Below, piece after piece: positions 43,928 to 54,552 of a stretch of 64,000 nucleotides of DNA (positions are counted from its first letter, which is position 1; every line of letters begins with the position of its first letter). The position numbers were made by a program, and so were the translations under genes. The stretch is from NCBI RefSeq assembly GCF_009017415.1, contig NC_092408.1:4216001-4280000 (forward strand), written 5' to 3'. Source of the DNA: Aspergillus flavus (taxonomy: Eukaryota; Ascomycota; Eurotiomycetes; Eurotiales; Aspergillaceae). The notes beneath the pieces were generated by a model. The model worked only from the letters and a program-made list of their open reading frames with translations. It made no database searches and had not been told where the DNA came from.

Positions 43928-45132
43928 TGACAGAATTTCGGGATATATTGACATACGCTGTTCTTAAGACTCGACTCCCACTTGATGTCCTGGCCCGTAT
44001 CCTTGAGATATCCGCAATGCCATATGCCTTGCGCTAGATTGACTTTCTCCGATACGTGACGTGGCAACAGGCTCCAATAGTTTAGTCCGCTTTTATCGTT
44101 TACATCTGCAATATACACTGCACCTGCCCTTCTGACGGCGAAGCACCGAATACTCAAGAAGATATCTGCACAATATCTACGCGTCATGAACAAGTCCCTC
44201 AGAAAGGATATAGGTGACCTAATGAGACTGAGACGAAGTATCAGGATACCAGCAGTTGGCTTAACCATCAATCGCTCTTGGAGGACATATAGTACTTATG
44301 TTGCTACTCGGCATACCATCTGGTCCAAGGTAAGGATGCCGATAGTCATAAAGTGCTTAGTTTCCTATAAAAGCATTTGCTTCATTGACTGGAAGCAATG
44401 GACATAATGGGAATGATTTCGCTGACCACCGATATTTTGGATACCGTAACTATAGCAATGAAGGCGAGCCTTTGAGTTGGCGTACTGCTATATAGTTAAG
44501 AACAGAGAAAAGGCCAAAACCTAAAAGTAAGACACGAAGCTCCGATGATCTCTATACGATGCAAAACAATTTGCTTTGAGAAACATGGCAGTATCTGGTA
44601 TTGCCCCATTGCACCTTTACTTTTCTAGAAGTGCCTTTTCGCTGGTGGATTAATAATCGGGATAATATTTCGATGCGATATTCTCAGGATGACAGTTGCA
44701 TCGCTGATAAGGAAGTAACTATGGGATACAGAGTTTTATCTCTGCCCCGGTCAGGTCCGTTCAAACTGCGAGATGCCAAAACAGAAGTAAATGTAACTCA
44801 TAGCAGGGACATAGCTATGGTATTTGTATGAAATAACCAGGGGAGACGATGATTCGGTAAAGTCGGTCAATCTTGATCCGCATTACCGGAGCGAGTACTG
44901 ATAATGAAGAGGGGCTACTGATTGCTGAGCGATTATCCATCAATAATATGTATGGATTTAAGGGAAGAGCAGTCCATATCACTGGCTACATACAACTGAA
45001 GTAGTCGACTTCGTCGATGCTGCCTAGGTCCTATCCCTGATACATATTGCAAACGAGTAAGTCTGAGCATTCCGTCATATTCTTTTTGTACAAGTTCTAG
45101 ATCATTTCTATTATAGTAGTGTCAATATCGGC
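43928..45132. other. Gene-free stretch
   Basis: About 1.2 kb after the receptor gene. A 76-codon open frame (44601-44831) has no signature. Long antisense frames here are shadows of the ankyrin repeats. Confidence 0.5.
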
Positions 45133-48100
45133 TTAGTATAAGCCAGGCCCAAGGCCAAGAGGCCCAGCAGATGCCCCGTTAGTATGAAACGAAAGTAGCT
45201 GAGCGGCAATTGGCGTGCTAGCCGAACATCCTCCCTTGGCCCAACTACTTGGCTGACACTCCAGATCTGCTGGACAATCTTTGTCGTTATTGCAGAAAGC
45301 CCCTGCCTGGTCGGTCTTAAGCCAGCACCATGGATCTCCTGCTTTCCACTCTTCCTTGACGGGCTGAGAGGTCTCTGGGTTGCATTTGCTCCAACATACT
45401 CCCTGTATACCATCCATTATGGCGCAACCACCATAATCCGGCTCTGGTATTGTACATCCACCCTGCGCCCAAATACTTGGCTGACATTGGAATGTGGTTG
45501 GGCAGTCTGTCTGATGGTTGCAAAAGGCACCTACTCCGTCATGTTCAAGCCAACACCATGGATCGCCCTTTTTCCACCCACCGCCCACCGCCTTGCCGGT
45601 AATAGGGTCACACTTATTCCAGCATACACCTTGTTTCTTCATCAGATCACAACCATCCGCAGAGGTAGGCGCTGGCTTTGCCGAGCTGGTGGTAGTAGTA
45701 GTGGTAGACGTGGTCGTCGAGGAGGTAGTGGAGTGGGATCCTGAGTCGGAGGTTGGCTTGGCCGTTGGGAATACTGGCACGGCAACCGTGCCTGAATAGC
45801 CTGGGATGATGACCATAGGCACATTGTCTATTGTCGTGCTAACCTGCTCGTTGCCATCCACGTTGGGCACCCGGATAGTCGTGCCATCGACATTGATGGT
45901 TCCTCCCGTTACCGTATATGGATCGCCCCCGACGACGGCAATCTCCGAGATACTGGTAGTGATGATAGAGGTCGTTCGTGGGGATAACCATTAGCCCCCT
46001 AGTCGCCATTGGGATCGATCTTGACACCCGTCGGACAATACTTGCCCGTTGTCGTGGCCGAGTTAGTCACTGAGCATCCGGTAAAAGTGGCCGTCTTTGT
46101 GGTGGAGCAGCTGGTGTCAGAGCAAGTGACCCAGTAGTTGGTGGCTGTCTGCGCGGTGCTCTCCTCGCTGGAACTGCTACCGCAGTTCGAGGTACAGCGA
46201 TGTCCGCAGCCGGGGCTATTGATATCTGTACAGGAGGGGAACGGGGCGTGGCTGGTAAAAGTGGTTGTTGGAAGGAATCGGTTTGGGGGGCAGTCGATTG
46301 AGAACAAATCGAAGAGTTTGAAGCGTGGTGCTTTGGGGATCGGAGGAAACGAGGGCAGTGGGGGCACGGGTATATCCTCCGGTTTCGAGGTAGGCTGGGG
46401 TACCGGAGACCAATAGAAGCCTCCAGCCTGGACCCATACTGGAACAACCGTCGTTGAGGTAGCGGAGGTAGCCGGTGAGGTCTGGACAGGGAGTGTCGTG
46501 GTCGTGATTGTAGAAGTCGCGAGATCTGAGAGAGACGGGAATTGTGCCTCAGAATAGGTATATGTCTGGCCATTTGTGTAGTATTCGGTTGTTCCAAGAG
46601 ACGTGGGTGTCTGCGTGACCCCACCACCTGGTGTAATTGACTGGACAGAGACTGGAGGTAGGAAGATTGTGGTGGAAGTACCGTCCGCCTCCAATGTGAC
46701 GGGCTCCGGAGAATAGCTGGGAGTCAGATAGAAGGAGAAGGGTCTCGTTTGACCGGGGCCGACAGGCATATTAAAATAGCTCATAGCCGTGGTAGTAACT
46801 ACTCGCAGAATAATCAGCAATTGGTCAGGCTAAAGACATTGGGGCATAGGGCTTGGTCATACTGGGGCTGGGGTAAAGGGTCTTGATAGTGGTGGTTCCC
46901 AAGGTAATGGACGTAGCCACCGGAGATAAATAGATTGTCGTTGGGTTATTCAGGAGCAGGTCTGGCATTATCAGAGTACAAGGCGGAATACATCCGACAA
47001 CAGGGGAAGGTTTCAGGAAAATGCCTGGATCTACATAGACATCACCGGAGCCCTTGTCGTCACCCTCTCCACCAGACGTAGAGACGGCACATGCGCCTTC
47101 GGGACAGTATTCATACTTGCAGGTGAACTCGCAAAGGGGTCCATAGACAGTTTCATCCATTCCTGGACCCGCTTCACCAACCTTATCTGTTGCTTCAGGA
47201 AGCGTGTGAAGAGCACCTTGGGCAGTACATGTACACGCATTGATAGGACAGAACCCCAAATTACACGCGAAGTCACAAAGACCGGCGAGATTACCTTCCC
47301 CTGTACCGCCGATGCATGCTGGAGGTAAAAAGGGTGAGACAGTGGGCGTGGACAACGGTGCAGAGACGGTGCTGCATGCGGTGTCGGGGCAGAATCCATG
47401 AGGGCAGTCAAACGCGCAGAGACCGCTATAGCTGGCATCGAGTCCTGCTTGAGGATAGCCCATGGGTCCGGTCGCATTGGGTGTTTCTCGAGGCTCCCCT
47501 TGAAGCTGGCAGTAACAGGCACCGAGAGGACAGTAGCCATATTTGCAACCGAACTCACATAGACCAGCAAAGTTGTTGGCTCCGGTGCCATTTATACATT
47601 TCTGATTGAAAAGATTCGTTTCCGGCTTCGCATTGACACTTTCACTAGCACTGGCGCTGCCGACCCAGGCATTCCAATTCGTCAGCCCCTTGACGCAATT
47701 CGTGGATATGGAGCTGCCGTGGACCTGGGCTATCTGCTTTCCAGAGCGCGATAACGTGACGACGACGTCTCCCAGGCTAGAACCGAAAGGAACACTGCCA
47801 TGGTAGATACCGACACCTCCGTCCGGTTGCCAAGTCCAGCTGGCTTGTTGGGATACTCCACCAACACTGACCGTAACGGTTGCCGGAGCACTAAGGAGAG
47901 CAGAGAAGAAGATGTGGTCCTGTACGATCTCTGTTGGATGAAACTCAATTTGAAGCTGGCTCGCAGTGTTACCAGAGGTTCCTCCTGAGCTACAAGCGGA
48001 CGCAGGTTGCGGTCAATGCCACACAGTCAAGCCCTCCTTATCGATTGTGGCTTTTCCATACTTATAGGTGTCGATCAAAAAAGGAAGAAAGAGCCGCCAG

Positions 48101-49064
48101 CCATCATGAGGCATGTCAGTGACATAGTTATAGGGAGCTCGGCCAATGTCGAAGGCCTCCATGGCATAGTCTCGTAGTGGTCCGATATAGTGAGACTCGC
48201 CATAGTCGTTCCAGGAGATAATTTGAACAAACGGTGGCTTGAGATACCAGATTTCCTGCCACCTGTCATACCACAAGTTGTCTCCTCTAGAGCAATTCCT
48301 TCGTTAGCTTTCGGCAAGGAAGGGCACAGAGACTCCAGAAGAGATACGACTCACCGCCACAGCCAATTCTTCTTATATCCGGGAAGGTTTGTATAGAACC
48401 ATGGTGAAGCCGGCATCATCTAAGGAAGCTCATCAAGATATTCCGTGTACGAGGCGTCGACGTAAGTGTTCATTTCTTGACCTCCCCATGGCCAAGCGGC
48501 CCAGTTGAACAGACCGTCCGCCGTGCCTAGCTCCACTGCTGGCTTGGCTCCCAACGACGACCAGTCTGGCACAAAGAAACATCCTGTGGACTGCTTGATG
48601 ATGAGCCAATCATCTGAATTTGCAGGGCCTTCAAAGGTTGACACCAAAGGCTTGCCTTCGTAGTGGTAGTAGGAGGCCTTCCCGCCGTAGTTGTTGATCA
48701 TATTGATCACGTCACTAATAGGCTAGGGCCCATTGCCTGCATAGTCGAAGGAAAAGAATAACTGGAACCCAAGCCTTTCGGCCTCCTGAAAGAATATTGA
48801 CACTACCGCGTCATTGACGGGGTCGGCATTCGCCATATTCAGGGCAAAGGCATCAATGTGAGCTTCCTTGGCCTTGGTGATATCATCATGGAAATCACTT
48901 CCTATATAGTTTCCAGTATTGCCGACCTAACATTCAATTCAGCACGTCCTGAGCAGCTCGTTCTTCTCCTCCAGGCCATAACATACCATGAAATGAGTAA
49001 ATACGGCTTTTCCATGGCTGGTACCTGCCAGAAGCAAGGTCAGCAAGATCGACCACACAAACAT
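45133..49064 (-). pseudogene. GH71 alpha-1,3-glucanase (mutanase) with Cys-rich repeats, decayed
   Basis: It starts at 49064 with MFVWSILLTLLLAG (signal peptide). The GH71 catalytic domain follows (HFMVGNTGNY, IDAFALNMAN, FFSFDYAGNGP, STFEGPANSDDW, FFVPDWSSLG, FNWAAWPWG, IISWNDYGESHYIGP). Two introns still have good splice sites. Cys-rich modules come next (GLCEFGCKYGYCP, GLCAFDCPHGFCP, GLCDFACNLGFCP and a fourth), then Thr-rich linkers and two copies of a GVCWxKCxP..GDPWCWL domain at the C-terminus. In-frame stops are TAG 48723-48725 (where the family has Trp), TAG 48420-48422, TGA 48013-48015 and TGA 46825-46827, plus a frame change near 46820 and TAG at 45999. The enzyme would have degraded alpha-1,3-glucan of fungal walls. 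Confidence 0.85.
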
Positions 49065-49506
49065 TGCGTCTGGTGAGACTGAAGCACGGTATTTCAATCA
49101 AGAGAGAACGATGATATGTCGTTGCAACCTTAAATACCTTTCATGAGACCATCGGCAGAAGAGACTTGGCCGTCCTAACCGAGATCCATATGCCCACACA
49201 ATCGCACATAATGAATTGCCTCCTGAGAAGACCCCACCCCAACAAGATTGGATGCATCCTCGCAATATTAGATATCCTAGGTGGACAACAGCAATGTTGC
49301 ATAGGCCACAGGGTGGAGCCTGCGAGAACGATACACGCCAAACAGCAGCCTATGTGTTATTGGGACGCCAAGAGCTCCTTCACTTTTCGCCCGGGCATGA
49401 AATTGAGGGCGATTTTCGGATTTACCCGTTGAACGGCCCACGTTACATGCGCTAAGAGACGGTCCGAACAATAGCGTCAGGCTAACCGATGGTTCGTCGC
49501 TACAAA

Positions 49507-49890
49507 CTATTGAGACCTAATACTTAGTTGGCCCAGCGTCTCAGGCGGGACTACGGAGTAGAAACAGTACGTTGCAGGGCTTTCACTCGGTCTCGATATC
49601 ATTGGCTCAAGAATCTCGACCCCTACGCTAGCATATCCCGATTTTTCTCTATTCCCACCGTCAATACCTAGGCTCATAGAATTCAATTCATGACCCACGG
49701 CTTCTTGTTCACTGTAGAGCCGAGGGAAAGTGATCCGAATGCCCAGTCCTATCTTCCCTCTGGATCCATTCACACCAATTGTAAAACCCGTCCTGGACTT
49801 CATTTCGCTTAGAGATAGACCACTACAGAAGTAGTATTCACCAAGGATGGGATTAGCACTTACGACCACCGGGCAGGTTGCGGAGCGCAC
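49507..49890 (-). CDS. Open frame of unknown function, possibly one exon of a decayed gene
   Basis: 127 codons without a stop and with an ordinary amino-acid mix (FCSGLSLSEMKSRTGFTIG, ASVGVEILEPMI). There is no ATG near its 5' end, so it would need an upstream exon, and I could not place one. I do not recognise the family. Confidence 0.2.
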   Translation of the reverse strand: MRSATCPVVVSANPILGEYYFCSGLSLSEMKSRTGFTIGVNGSRGKIGLGIRITFPRLYSEQEAVGHELNSMSLGIDGGNREKSGYASVGVEILEPMISRPSESPATYCFYSVVPPETLGQLSIRSQ

Positions 49891-50089
49891 CTTCTCCGTG
49901 GACCCTCACGAAAACCCAATCTAGCAGGTCGGACGTTCGAATTTGTGCAAGGTGCTCGGCCGGTGTTAGAATAGGTTAACAAGTATGAGAGGTCCTCTCG
50001 GAGCATCCGTTCTATTTACCACCTAGCTCAAACAGACCTCCTTAATTTCCTTTCCAACATTCTTGTGGGCACCTACATAACTCAATCCT

Positions 50090-50224
50090 GGCGCTGGTGT
50101 GTGTTATGTGTCCTGCTTGCTCTCCATCCTCTTTGCATGCTCTCCTTCAAGTTCAATATCATTAACGTTCCTGCAGGGATCTTTATCCCCTCTATCCTTT
50201 ATGGCGCAACGAACCTCCAGTGGC
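50090..50224 (+). pseudogene. Possible fragment of a CLC-type chloride channel
   Basis: A short plus-strand frame reads LSFKFNIINVPAGIFIPSI, followed by LYGA. VPAGIFIPS resembles the conserved selectivity/gating segment of eukaryotic CLC channels (GxxVPAGIFIPS..GA), and the preceding residues are hydrophobic. Only about 45 codons are preserved and the rest of the channel is not present nearby. It is a relic or a chance match. Confidence 0.2.
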
Positions 50225-50436
50225 AGGATGACACCTGCGGCTAGTCTTTAGCGTGCTAAGACATTCCTACTTTTCATCTTAGCAGTCCTCCTCTTTTTGG
50301 CCTTCCCAGCGAAAGGGCTGCATACGCATGGACGGGGTCATCGCCACTCGCGTGTCCAGCGGGCACCGCACAAACTAGTTTCTCGAGAGACTGACTGGAT
50401 TCATTCAGGAGTAGAGGGCAGCGCTTGCATTGTGCG

Positions 50437-51218
50437 ATGGATGGTGACCAGGAAGCTGCAAATCACGCCGTCCCTGTACCCATCAGCAAATGGACAGAAT
50501 ATGGGGACTTGGTTAGATATCGCTGGGACTTGAGCAAGAAAAGAAAGACAACTGACTCACTGGCTCAAGAAGTTCTTGAGCCTATGCTCCCGGAGCTCAA
50601 CATTGACCCAGACAAAAACGAGAGAATGCTCATTTCCCAATCATACCCGGTAACGGTTGACGGGAGGATATATGAGGTAGGCGGCCTTCGGATTCCTGAA
50701 TACCCTTAACGCTAATTGAGTACTTTTAGGCAACTGGAGGCTATTATAAAAGCCTGTTCAATTTGGATGCGGGCATGATCGTTGTGGACGATGTTTCCAG
50801 CCCGGCGACTGAGGCCCCAGATAAGCCCTTGGAAGATATTGTGCCCCTGAGGCAGTGGTCCGATGTGGTTTTTCTCCTCTGGCAGGATTATACAAAGGGT
50901 TCTCCCGGGGTTCTGCGGCATATCTTTCAAAGTGTAGTCGCCAACGAGCAATCATTGAGTATCATGCGGCAAGCCCTTGGAGAGACCGATGACTTCAAAG
51001 ACTGGGATAAGTATACACCAATGAACACGGATGGGAGAACGTTCCGGCCAGGCTCTGACGAGTACTATGCGCTACTATACTGTCCGAATGGTCGCGGCAT
51101 TGGTTGGTTGTTGACCCAGCACAAGGCCCATCTGACGGTTTCCTCGATCACGGTATTTGGCCAGGATGGAGAGCCCATGTTGTACTTTAAGATTGACCCT
51201 GTTGAAAAGAGCGATTGA
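50437..51218 (+). CDS. Conserved fungal hypothetical protein
   Basis: Exons 50437-50676 and 50730-51218, joined by a 53-bp intron with a gctaat branch site, encode 242 residues from MDGDQEAANHAVPVPIS. Segments that look conserved in mould proteins of unknown function are PLRQWSDVVFLLWQDY, HIFQSVVANEQSLSIMRQAL and GIGWLLTQHKAHL. There is no signal peptide, membrane segment or catalytic motif I can name. The frame is intact, which is notable in a region full of broken genes. An additional upstream exon cannot be excluded. Confidence 0.65.
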
Positions 51219-51507
51219 GCAGAGATAGCTTTATATCCTGTTTCATTATAAATATAAACGATCACCTCTGTGTCTAATTCCTAGGGCTGTACTTCTAATA
51301 AAGCTCATCGTCTTGGGGATAAAACTGTCTTACTTTTGCGCTTAGTGTTAATAATGACATCAAATCTTCTACATTATCTGGTCCTTGAATAGGTACATGA
51401 CGGTGAAAGTAGCCCAAGACACATCTGTAATTTTCGACCCATCGTCTGGGGGCGCGCCATGGAAAATAAGGAACATACACAATATATCATATTTCCGAAT
51501 CCTACAA

Positions 51508-52684
51508 TTAGGTAGCTGCGACAATATTAGACTGCCGTCTCAGCAGTTCCGTCCAATCCTCGTCGGTGAATATAGAGGATAACGCGAACCACATTCGGTG
51601 CGGAGCACCCACCCCTTCTGGAAAGCCTAAACCATCCATTCTGACACAATCCCAAAATACAAGGCCGTATGGGCGAAAGACCGAGCTATCCAGACCTTTA
51701 AGGGGCGAGCGAGGATGGCGATTAGATAGCGATAAGCACATCATGCCCCTGGATGATCGTCCCGTATTTAGGCTGTTGTCCATGATCTCTAATCCGTCCA
51801 TTTGCGAGTCTATCACAGTTGTATAGGACTGGCAACAATTGCTGTAATCCGTTGAAACCTTGCTAGATATCAACCAGGGGTATACATTTTCACGTCCGCC
51901 TGCCTGGTGATGCAGCCAGTGAAGAAGAGTTGCTATCTGCTCCTCCTGGCCTTCGATATTGCTTTTCCAAAGGACTTTCCCCCAGAACCCTTCCACGTTG
52001 TTGTCCAGCAAGGCGCAGGTAGTCTCATTGTCTTCTGTTACCAAGGGACATTCAATATGTGCCTTGCGCAGCTCGTAAAAAGAACAATACATAAGAAACT
52101 ACCGAGCAAACGTTGCTTCTCAACCCATGTCGGTGGGCCTATATCAACAGGAGTGTATGGAATACCCTGGGGGCGTCGGCTGCGATCAACGCCCGAACAT
52201 GTACTGTGATATCTAGCCTTTCGGGGTAAATGCTCTACCTGGAGCCGGAGGCACCTTGCAATTCTAGAATGAAAATATGCGTGAATGAGACATCGCAGTC
52301 GAACTATCAGGCGAAGAAGCCGACAAAGAACAGCCGAGGGTGTTAGCGGGGATATTGTCTTAAGCATAGGAGGCCATTCACGGGGACGTTCACGGGCATA
52401 ATGCAAAATGCCAAGGATATCTGTCTCCGGTTCCTGCGTTCGGGTCCAAATAAGGATAATGAGCCGTAAGGTATCCTGGACATGTGGCCCCAGCCCCTTT
52501 CGTGGACTGGGTTGTCGATAATCGCATCTACGATGCGGGCAAATAGGTCGTTGTTCTGGTGCAAAAGTCCCGCCACTTCCGGCGACGCCTTGTAGAGGCT
52601 ATGCAGCGCAGGTAGACCGGGAAGGTTTGATAGGATCCTTTGCAGGACAAACCACGGAAGTCGTCCGAATGGATCAGGATCCAT
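51508..52684 (-). pseudogene. F-box-like protein, frameshifted
   Basis: It starts MDPDPFGRLPWFVLQRILSN, then LPALHSLYKASPEVAGLL, an F-box-like N-terminus common in mould proteins. Near 52497-52500 the frame changes by one base (GAAAGGGG would need an extra A) and continues as KGLGPHVQDTLRLIILIWTRT, then HLPRKARYHST. Near 52085 it changes again in a T run, continuing as FYELRKAHIECPLVTEDNE to a stop at 51508. The three segments are collinear and together match one protein of about 380 residues. Both shifts sit in homopolymers, so assembly error is possible. Confidence 0.6.
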
Positions 52685-53249
52685 TTCTTTTGCTTTTGGC
52701 GTGTATATGGAGATGAACCGGAGTATTTTCGGTAATATGGGAGGAATGTATCCGTTTGTAATTCCTGTTCAGTGGCGAGTTATGTGATGGGGCCAGGAGT
52801 AGTTAAAAGATGATGAGATGAACTCATAAAGGAAGGAGGCTCACTTTAATCTCCCACGGATGAGTGGGATCTGAACTATGTGGGGGGTGCCAAGCCAGCT
52901 AGCCCCAGGACTATCCTTTCGCTTAAGTCCCTAGGGTAAATGGAAGTGAAACATCAACTCCAGCATTTAGTGCCATTAGTACAAAGTAGACCCTTGGATC
53001 TGAGACTTTTGACCCCAACAAGTACCGTACGGTAAAAGAGCTGCATTCAGTAACTAATCTCCGTTCATTTAGCACTATTGTCGTTTGATTACCTCTCCAA
53101 CGCCGTAGCTAACAGTGGGCCGCTATTGCAACTGGGAATATATTTGATATTGACCTACATAGTTGTCGACCGTTTTCTCTTCCGACCAATCCGGCTTTTT
53201 CTCTCCTTGCATCTTCCCCAACCTGTCCCCCAAACCACCTGTTTTGATA
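52685..53249. other. Intergenic
   Basis: No gene seen in about 560 bp between divergent broken genes; an 80-codon open frame from about 53078 has no ATG and no signature. Confidence 0.4.
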
Positions 53250-53590
53250 ATGTTATTGACAATTCCGCTTCTTCATCTGGCAGCCATTTTCGGGTCTTGG
53301 ACTTTGGCGACAGCAACTGATTGTCTCTCGAAGCTGACTATAACGAGTTTGCCTCATTCGATGGGGCGCCCATCACTTTCAAGTATGGATTACTCAACGC
53401 CACAGCCTGCGGACAGTACTGTGAAAGAGTGAAAGACTGTCAGGCATGGTCGTATGTTGAAGGGGGCGGTGAATGTGCTCTATATTCCACTGCAGCTCTT
53501 TCCACGACCGCCATCCAATAATTTGCCCATGGACGTTGTTCCGACAGCCTCGCCGAGCCGAACTAGTAGATGGCAGCCCCTCCCGGGCTA
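53250..53590 (+). pseudogene. Small secreted PAN/apple-like protein, frameshifted
   Basis: The ATG at 53250 gives a signal peptide (MLLTIPLLHLAAIFGSWTLA) ending in TATDC. One base later in frame the sequence continues LEADYNEFASFDGAP, ATACGQYCERVKDCQAWSYV, then GECALYS, the cysteine pattern of small fungal PAN-type domains. A one-base loss near 53310 separates the two parts. An in-frame TAA at 53519 ends the protein, although coding-like sequence (FAHGRCSDSLAEPN) runs a little further. Function unknown. Confidence 0.45.
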
Positions 53591-54552
53591 TCCTGGCGGA
53601 GATTAGACAAATCACTATCTTTGAGCTCGGAACCATGCCGAGGAATCATTCACATTGTATGTCCCTTCGCAACTTGACATTTTTGGGCAGTACCTTTCGC
53701 GCAGGATGTTGACTCTCAACCACAGCTCCCCCTTCTGTGTGCACTTTTGCGGAACAACCCATGCGCTCGCTCGTTGCAGATGCTCTCTTGCATATTTGCC
53801 CTTACACTTTCTTTCTCTTGTTCTCGGCATTGGATCCTACTCAATCGTATGGAACGCCTTAGCGAAAGACGGTATGATACTGGCCTTTTGTGTTGTGGGA
53901 CCAGTCCTTGATATTAGCATCAGGTGCATCTATTACTAGAAGAATTGTTTTTCTAGTGAAACAAGTATTACCTCTGAGTTCAATGATCGTAACACAGTGT
54001 ATCTATGCCTGGTAGACACCACAGACAACAAGAAACAAGATCTATCATGAACTAAACTCTACTTTTGGTCGTGGTGTCTTTTATATTGGTATCGCACCGG
54101 ATGGGGATTCAACATAGCTTCATCCTCCCGGCCACTTGGCAAACCTTCATATTGACTGTCAACAGCCAGAAGTTGAGGTCTGTTCGACTGAACCATAATC
54201 ATCTGCAAATTGTGAAAGAGAGGAAAGCACTGGTATGATGGGAAAGGATTGTAGTTTTGAAAAGCTATCTGAGTATGATTCAGACATGTATTCAGACTAT
54301 TCATATATACTGCCGTAGATATAGTATATACTATTAGTCTCTTACCAGTCGCAGATATATAAATTTGATAGTATTGCTATCGTAATATTTATAACAATAA
54401 GATGACAAAATAGCGCTCCGTAATTAGAACAAACTAGATAACATCTAAAATAATTCAGACATGGTTTGGTAAGCCAGTTGCAGACATTAGATCTGGGTTG
54501 AAGTTACTAATTGTTTCTATGAGCCCAAGCCTGGCCTAGCCGAAGGTCATCG
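53591..54552. other. Gene-free stretch
   Basis: Roughly 1 kb, AT-rich in its right half. A hydrophobic open frame at about 53655-53939 is not supported by any signature. Confidence 0.4.

Larger units (their letters stand above)
49065..50436. other. Region with only fragments
   Basis: It contains a minus-strand open frame (49507-49890) and a short plus-strand membrane-like segment (50090-50224), both listed separately. Nothing else is supported. Confidence 0.4.

Noticed and set aside
43579..44271. Antisense frame of 230 codons at the end of the NACHT gene
   Set aside because: It mirrors the ankyrin repeats, with repeated residues that follow the DNA repeat. It has no independent signature.
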